From contig NZ_FUIC01000017.1 of assembly GCF_900163695.1 (NCBI RefSeq), forward strand, positions 1-64,000: a stretch of DNA of 64,000 nt. The letters run 5' to 3'. How positions within the stretch are numbered: position 1 is the stretch's first letter; the number at the start of each line of letters is the position of its first letter. The notes under the pieces were generated by a model. That model made no database searches. It was not told where the DNA came from and saw only the letters and a list, made by a program, of their open reading frames with translations. The DNA is from Gulosibacter sp. 10 (lineage in GTDB: Bacteria > Actinomycetota > Actinomycetes > Actinomycetales > Microbacteriaceae). A program made the position numbers and the translations under genes. Shown here piece by piece: positions 59,878-64,000 of the stretch.

Positions 59878-61884
59878 CTACTGCGTCGCAAGCAGCCGCG
59901 CGAAGGGGCCGTCGCCCGTGCTCAGCCGCTCCCAGTCGCCCTCCTCGACCACGCGGCCGCGCTCGAGCACCAGGATGCGGTCGGCGTCGCGCAGCACCTC
60001 GAGGCGATGGGCGATGACGATGACGGTCGCGTCGACCTCGCGCAGCCGCTCGACGATGCGGGCCTGGGTCAGCGGATCCTGGTGGCTCGTCGCCTCGTCG
60101 AGCACGAGCACCGCGCGCGCCGGGCCGCCCGGCGCCTGCGCCGCCCGCAGCAGCGTGCGCGCGAGCGCGAGGCGCTGGCGCTGGCCGCCGCTGAGGCGGT
60201 TGCCGCGCCGGCCCGCGGGACGGTCGAGCGGCAGGTCGAGCTCCGCGAGCCGCATCGCCTCCGCGAGCTCCGCGTCCGTCGCCTCCGGGGCGCCGAGCCG
60301 CAGGTTCTCGGCCACCGTCGCGTCGAGCACGAACGGATCCTGATCGGCGACCGCGATGAGCCGGGCCGTCTCGTCCGAGCCGAGCTCCTCGACGGGTGTG
60401 CCGTGCACGCGCACCCGGCCTCCGTCGACGTCCCAGTGACGCTGCACGAGGCGCGCGATGGTCGACTTGCCCGAGCCGCTCGCCCCGGCGATGCCGACCA
60501 CCCCGCCCCGCGGCACCGCGAGGTCCACGCCGTCGATCACGAGCTCCTCGCGGCCGGGATAGGCGAAGCGGATGCGCTCCAGCTCGAGCGCCGGCGCGTC
60601 GCCGTCCGCGGGTGCCTCCGCCGAGAGCCCGTCCGACGGTGCCGCTGCCGACACGTCGCCGCTCCCGTCGGCAGCCGCCGTTTCCTCCGGCTCCGCCCCG
60701 GCGGGCTCGCCGCCGGGCTCGTCCGGGGCCGTCGCGGCTCCCGGCTCGCCCGACGCCGCGCCGTCATCGGCCGCCGGCACGTCCGCGGGCTCCGCAGCCG
60801 TCGGCGTCGCGGACTCCGCGGCCGACGTCGCGCGCGCGGGCTCCGTCACGCTGGGCCTGCCCGCGGCGAGCGCGCGGATGCGCCGGGTGGCCTCGAGCCC
60901 CGCGGGCAGCGAGCCGGCGAGGCGTTCGATCGTGTCGAGCGAGGTGGCCGTGCCCGGCACGAGGGCCGCCGCCGCGAGCGCCCACGGCAGCGCGGTCGCA
61001 TCCGCGAGCACGGCCGGCGCCCCGGCGAGCAGCACCGCGAGCGTCCCGGCCCAGAGCCGGAGGGCGTTGACCCCGCTGCGCAGCCCCGCCCGGGTGCCGC
61101 CGCGACGGAGCGCCGACCCGAGGCGCTGGTCGAGTCGCGCCGCGCCGTCGAGCCGCGTGCCCTCGGCCTCCGAGGCGAGCACCTCCTCCCGCAGCCGCAC
61201 CGAGTCGGCGACGAACTGGGCGAGGTCGCTGCGCGTGCGCGCCGTCTCCCGCGCCGCCTCGCGCCCGGCGCGAGCGCCGGCCAGCGGCAGCAGCACGCCG
61301 ATCAGGAGCACGACCGCGAGCGCGGCGGCGGGCAGCGGGCCCGCCGCGGCCCACGCGACGCCCACCGCCGCGAGCGGGATGACCACGGCGCTCACCGCGG
61401 GGGCGATCGTGTGGGCGAAGAACACCTCGACCCGGTCGACGTCGCGCACCGCGGTGGCCTGGATGCGCGCCGCGCCCGAGCCGTCGGTCACGGCCGGAGC
61501 CTGTGGGATGAGCCGGTCGATCATCCAGACGCGCATCTCGCCCATGAGTCCGAAGGCGGCGAGGTGCCCGAAGAGCTGCTCCAGGTAGCGCAGCCCCGCC
61601 TTGAGGACGGCGGCGAGCACGAAGACGAGCAGCACGACGAGCACGAATCCGGCGCCCTCCGCCGAGCCGGTCGCGAGGGCGCCGACCGCCCAGGCAGGCA
61701 GGGCGATGAGCAGCGCCCCGAGCGCGTGGCCGAGCAGTCGCGCGACGGCCGAGACCGCGAGCCGCGCGGTGGCGGGCCGCGCGAAGCGCAGCAGCCAGCC
61801 GATCGTGCCGGCGGCCGGCTCGGGGCTCGGACGCGCCGGGGCCTCGTGCGCCCGCTCGGGCGATGCGGATGCCTTCGCGGTCAT
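59878..61884 (-). CDS. cydC: Thiol reductant ABC exporter, CydC subunit, with long acidic linker
   Basis: ABC exporter half of 668 residues; typical CydC is about 550-580. The membrane part covers residues about 25-340 (six helices; start GTIGWLLRFARPATARLAVSAV). A linker of about 88 residues rich in Ala, Glu, Asp and Pro (about 345-430) separates it from the nucleotide-binding domain. The latter has Walker A GASGSGKST, Q loop DQDPF, signature LSGGQRQRLALART, Walker B VLVLDEATS and H loop IAHRLEV. With CydD it exports glutathione or cysteine needed to assemble cytochrome bd oxidase. The ATG overlaps the cydD stop (ATGA). Confidence 0.86.
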   Translation of the reverse strand: MTAKASASPERAHEAPARPSPEPAAGTIGWLLRFARPATARLAVSAVARLLGHALGALLIALPAWAVGALATGSAEGAGFVLVVLLVFVLAAVLKAGLRYLEQLFGHLAAFGLMGEMRVWMIDRLIPQAPAVTDGSGAARIQATAVRDVDRVEVFFAHTIAPAVSAVVIPLAAVGVAWAAAGPLPAAALAVVLLIGVLLPLAGARAGREAARETARTRSDLAQFVADSVRLREEVLASEAEGTRLDGAARLDQRLGSALRRGGTRAGLRSGVNALRLWAGTLAVLLAGAPAVLADATALPWALAAAALVPGTATSLDTIERLAGSLPAGLEATRRIRALAAGRPSVTEPARATSAAESATPTAAEPADVPAADDGAASGEPGAATAPDEPGGEPAGAEPEETAAADGSGDVSAAAPSDGLSAEAPADGDAPALELERIRFAYPGREELVIDGVDLAVPRGGVVGIAGASGSGKSTIARLVQRHWDVDGGRVRVHGTPVEELGSDETARLIAVADQDPFVLDATVAENLRLGAPEATDAELAEAMRLAELDLPLDRPAGRRGNRLSGGQRQRLALARTLLRAAQAPGGPARAVLVLDEATSHQDPLTQARIVERLREVDATVIVIAHRLEVLRDADRILVLERGRVVEEGDWERLSTGDGPFARLLATQ

Positions 61885-64000
61885 GCCCGCGCCCCCTTCC
61901 GGGCGTGCTCGCCGGTCTCGAGCGCGTCGGCGTAGTATCCGGGCTCGGCGCGCAGCGCCTCGGGGGTGCCGAGCTGGGCCACGCGGCCGTCGACGAGCAC
62001 CGCCACCAGGTCGGCGTCGAGCGTCGTGTCGAGCCGGTGCGCGATCTGGACCACCGTGCGATCCCTCGAGACCTCCGCGAGGCTCGAGCGCACCTGCGCC
62101 TCGGTGCGGCGGTCGAGATCGGCCGTGGGCTCGTCGAGCAGCAGCACGGGGCGGCGCATGACCCGGTCGCGCAGGAAGGCCCGCGCGATCGCGAGGCGTC
62201 GCCGCTGCCCGCCCGAGAGGAACGCGCCGCGATCGCCCACGGCCTCCTCGAGCCGCCCCGGCATGGCCTCGACCTCGGCCTTGAGGTGCGCGCGGTCGAG
62301 CGCCTCCCAGAGCGCCGCGTCGTCGGCCTGCGAGGCCGCGAGCCGCAGGTTGTCGCCGATCGTGGTGCCGAGGATGCCCGCGTCCTGCCCCACGCGGGTC
62401 GCGAGGCTGCGGCGCTCCTCGAGCGCCATGACGCGGCCGTCCACGAGCAGCCGGCCCTCGGCGTCCGCGAGCCCCGCGATCACCCGCATGAGCGTGGTCT
62501 TGCCCGCCCCGCTCGGGCCTACCAGCGCGAGCCGCGTGCCGGCCGGGATGTGCAGGGTCACGCCGTCGAGGATGCGCCGGCCGTCGATGGCGAGCGAGAC
62601 GTCGCGCAGGTCGAGATCGCCGCGCAGCAGGTCGCCCGAGGAGGGCCGGATCGGCGAGTCCGCCCGCGGGGCGAGCGGCTCGCCGCCGCGGCGGGTGAGG
62701 CGGGGCGGATGCGCGCGGTGGTCGGGGAACGAGAACTCCCGTCTTTCCGGTTCGGCGCCGGCGGCGTCTCCATCCGGTTCCGCGGAGTCCGCCGCGTTCC
62801 GATCCGGAGCCGCCCCGCCGGCCGCCGAGGGCGCGGCGCCGGGGTTCGCGTCCGGTGCGCCGGAGCCCGCGGGGGCGGAATCGGAGTCCGTGCGGGCCGA
62901 ACTGGAACGGGCGGCGCCCGCCCCGGGGCCTTCGGCGGCCTCGGCGGTCGACGCAGGCGAGGCATCCCCGTCCGCGAGCAGCGCGTCGAGCTGATCCCGG
63001 CGGGCGCGCCCCGCGAGCCCCACATAGAAGGTGCGGCCGACGCGGTCGATGGGCTCGTGCAGCAGCACGGTGAGCAGCACCCCGGCGAGCGCGGCGCCGG
63101 GCTCGATCGCCCCGCCCGCGAGGCGGAGCAGCACGAGGGCGACGGCGGCCGCGCTCATGAGCAGCCCGAAGACGCCGTCGTTGACGATGATCATGAGCTG
63201 GTTGCGGGCGAGCAGCCGCCCGAGCTCGACCATCGCGGAGCGCGCGGACGCCGCGAAGCGGTCTCGCGCCCGGCCCGCGGCGCCGAGCACCTTCATGGTG
63301 CCGAGCCCCTCGAGCATCTCGAGATAGCGGTTCGCGGACTGCGCCTCGCGCCGCCGGTACTCGCCGTTGGAGCGGCGCAGGCGCCGCCCGGCGAGGACGA
63401 TCACCACCGGCACGAGGGCGACGAAGGCAGCGAGCACGAGGGCGCTCACGACGTCGATGCAGACCGCCCAGACGACGAGCACCACGAGCGGGGCCGTGAA
63501 GGAGGCGAGGGTGGGGCCGAGGAAGCCGCCGCGGTAGGCGGCGGTCTTCTCGACGCCGACCGTCGCGGCGTCGACGAGCATGCCGTCGCCCGCGGGGCCG
63601 GCGGCGCCCGCAGGACCGGCGGCACCCGCAGGACCGGCGGCACCCGGCGCCGTCGGGCGCGCGCCCGAGTCCGCGGCAGCGGTCTGCGAGCCGGCCGGTC
63701 CCTGCGCGGCGGAGCGGCCGGCGGGCGGCGCGTCGGCGGCGCTTCCGGGAGCGGCGCGGCCCGGCCCCGCGGCAGCGGACGCCCCGGCGCCGGTGGACGG
63801 CCCCGCGCCGGGCCCGCGCGCGCCGCTCCGTCCGCCCGGGTGCCCCGCGGGCGCGGGCGGCCGCGGCGGGTCGAGGCGGAGGATGCGCTCGAGCACGCGG
63901 CGCCGCCAGCGCCGCTCCTCCGCGGCCTGGATGCGCCCGGGCAGCGCCTCGGCCCAGCCGCCGCACAGCGCGCCGACCAGGGCCAGCCCGAGCGCCCAGG
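61881..64000 (-). CDS. cydD: Thiol reductant ABC exporter, CydD subunit (5' end beyond window)
   Basis: The frame stays open to the right edge, so the N-terminus is missing; 706 codons are seen. Visible helices include FTAPLVVLVVWAVCIDVVSAL and LMSAAAVALVLLRLAGG. Two low-complexity inserts are striking: about 95 residues of Pro/Gly/Ala with collagen-like GAAGPAG repeats (63585-63870) within the membrane domain, where a coupling helix with a GEL...DV segment is expected, and about 110 residues before the ATPase domain (62650-62980). The ATPase part is intact: GPSGAGKTT, LSGGQRRRLAIARAFL, VLLLDEPTAD, IAHRLDT. Partner of CydC. Confidence 0.83.
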   Translation of the reverse strand, partial: WALGLALVGALCGGWAEALPGRIQAAEERRWRRRVLERILRLDPPRPPAPAGHPGGRSGARGPGAGPSTGAGASAAAGPGRAAPGSAADAPPAGRSAAQGPAGSQTAAADSGARPTAPGAAGPAGAAGPAGAAGPAGDGMLVDAATVGVEKTAAYRGGFLGPTLASFTAPLVVLVVWAVCIDVVSALVLAAFVALVPVVIVLAGRRLRRSNGEYRRREAQSANRYLEMLEGLGTMKVLGAAGRARDRFAASARSAMVELGRLLARNQLMIIVNDGVFGLLMSAAAVALVLLRLAGGAIEPGAALAGVLLTVLLHEPIDRVGRTFYVGLAGRARRDQLDALLADGDASPASTAEAAEGPGAGAARSSSARTDSDSAPAGSGAPDANPGAAPSAAGGAAPDRNAADSAEPDGDAAGAEPERREFSFPDHRAHPPRLTRRGGEPLAPRADSPIRPSSGDLLRGDLDLRDVSLAIDGRRILDGVTLHIPAGTRLALVGPSGAGKTTLMRVIAGLADAEGRLLVDGRVMALEERRSLATRVGQDAGILGTTIGDNLRLAASQADDAALWEALDRAHLKAEVEAMPGRLEEAVGDRGAFLSGGQRRRLAIARAFLRDRVMRRPVLLLDEPTADLDRRTEAQVRSSLAEVSRDRTVVQIAHRLDTTLDADLVAVLVDGRVAQLGTPEALRAEPGYYADALETGEHARKGARA

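Noticed and set aside
57051-60017. 988-residue plus-strand frame
   Set aside because: Arg/Pro/Ala-rich shadow crossing the LuxR-type gene, a convergent hydrolase and part of cydC.

Overview
The window is high-GC DNA (about 70 % G+C by eye), densely coding, with GTG starts, long charged lipoproteins, LAXTG-type cell-wall anchors, LpqH-like and septum-formation-type lipoproteins and a CydDC pair. This points to an actinomycete, most likely Microbacteriaceae (a Leucobacter-like organism). That placement is inference from gene content. No rRNA, tRNA, CRISPR array, transposase or phage gene was found.

Layout. 0-3.4 kb: two surface proteins of the actinobacterial 'anchored repeat' type and a small His/Cys-containing gene behind a Zur/Fur-like box, suggesting a zinc-responsive operon that continues to the left. 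3.5-6.3 kb: an MFS transporter and a succinate-semialdehyde-type dehydrogenase. 6.7-9.1 kb: two septum-formation-family lipoproteins and a LysR regulator. 9.1-10.3 kb: non-coding block of several tandem and inverted repeats. 10.3-17.3 kb: an MHS-type MFS transporter, then an amine or amino-acid catabolic cluster (APC permease with an apparent frameshift, AraC regulator, ornithine-cyclodeaminase-family protein, SolA-like flavin oxidase). 17.4-20.7 kb: three LpqH-like lipoproteins, a DUF488 protein and a Pr6Pr membrane protein. 20.7-21.6 kb: repeat block. 21.6-27.2 kb: a TIGR01777 oxidoreductase, then aldehyde dehydrogenase, HAD hydrolase, GntR regulator and class III aminotransferase, tied together by three copies of a CTGTATA operator-like motif. 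27.2-28.5 kb: repeat block. 28.5-33.4 kb: homoprotocatechuate (3,4-dihydroxyphenylacetate) degradation operon: FAH-RraA fusion, GntR, hpaE, hpaD.

33.5-47.3 kb is the most unusual part. A long minus-strand operon (MftD-like FMN enzyme, GMC oxidoreductase, GSA-aminomutase-like aminotransferase, complete LivKGFHM importer, RpiR regulator) faces a plus-strand trio (glutamine-synthetase-like ligase, FluG-type amidohydrolase, M20 amidohydrolase). The two halves share an AT-rich inverted-repeat control region. I read it as one uptake-and-catabolism system for an unidentified N-acylated or amine-type compound.

47.3-58.7 kb: an Rv0909/MT0933-type small protein, then two large cell-wall-anchored proteins (VaFE-repeat protein and an isopeptide/SdrD-type fimbrial protein) flanked by two LuxR-type regulators. 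One regulator lacks the P-loop lysine and the other is interrupted by an in-frame TAG. 58.8-64 kb: a 3-hydroxyisobutyryl-CoA hydrolase and the CydC/CydD thiol exporter, both with long low-complexity linkers; cydD runs off the right edge.

Intergenic spacers carry at least five kinds of repeat, including a family of roughly 57-bp palindromes bounded by GATGCGTCGCA that recurs in two separate blocks.
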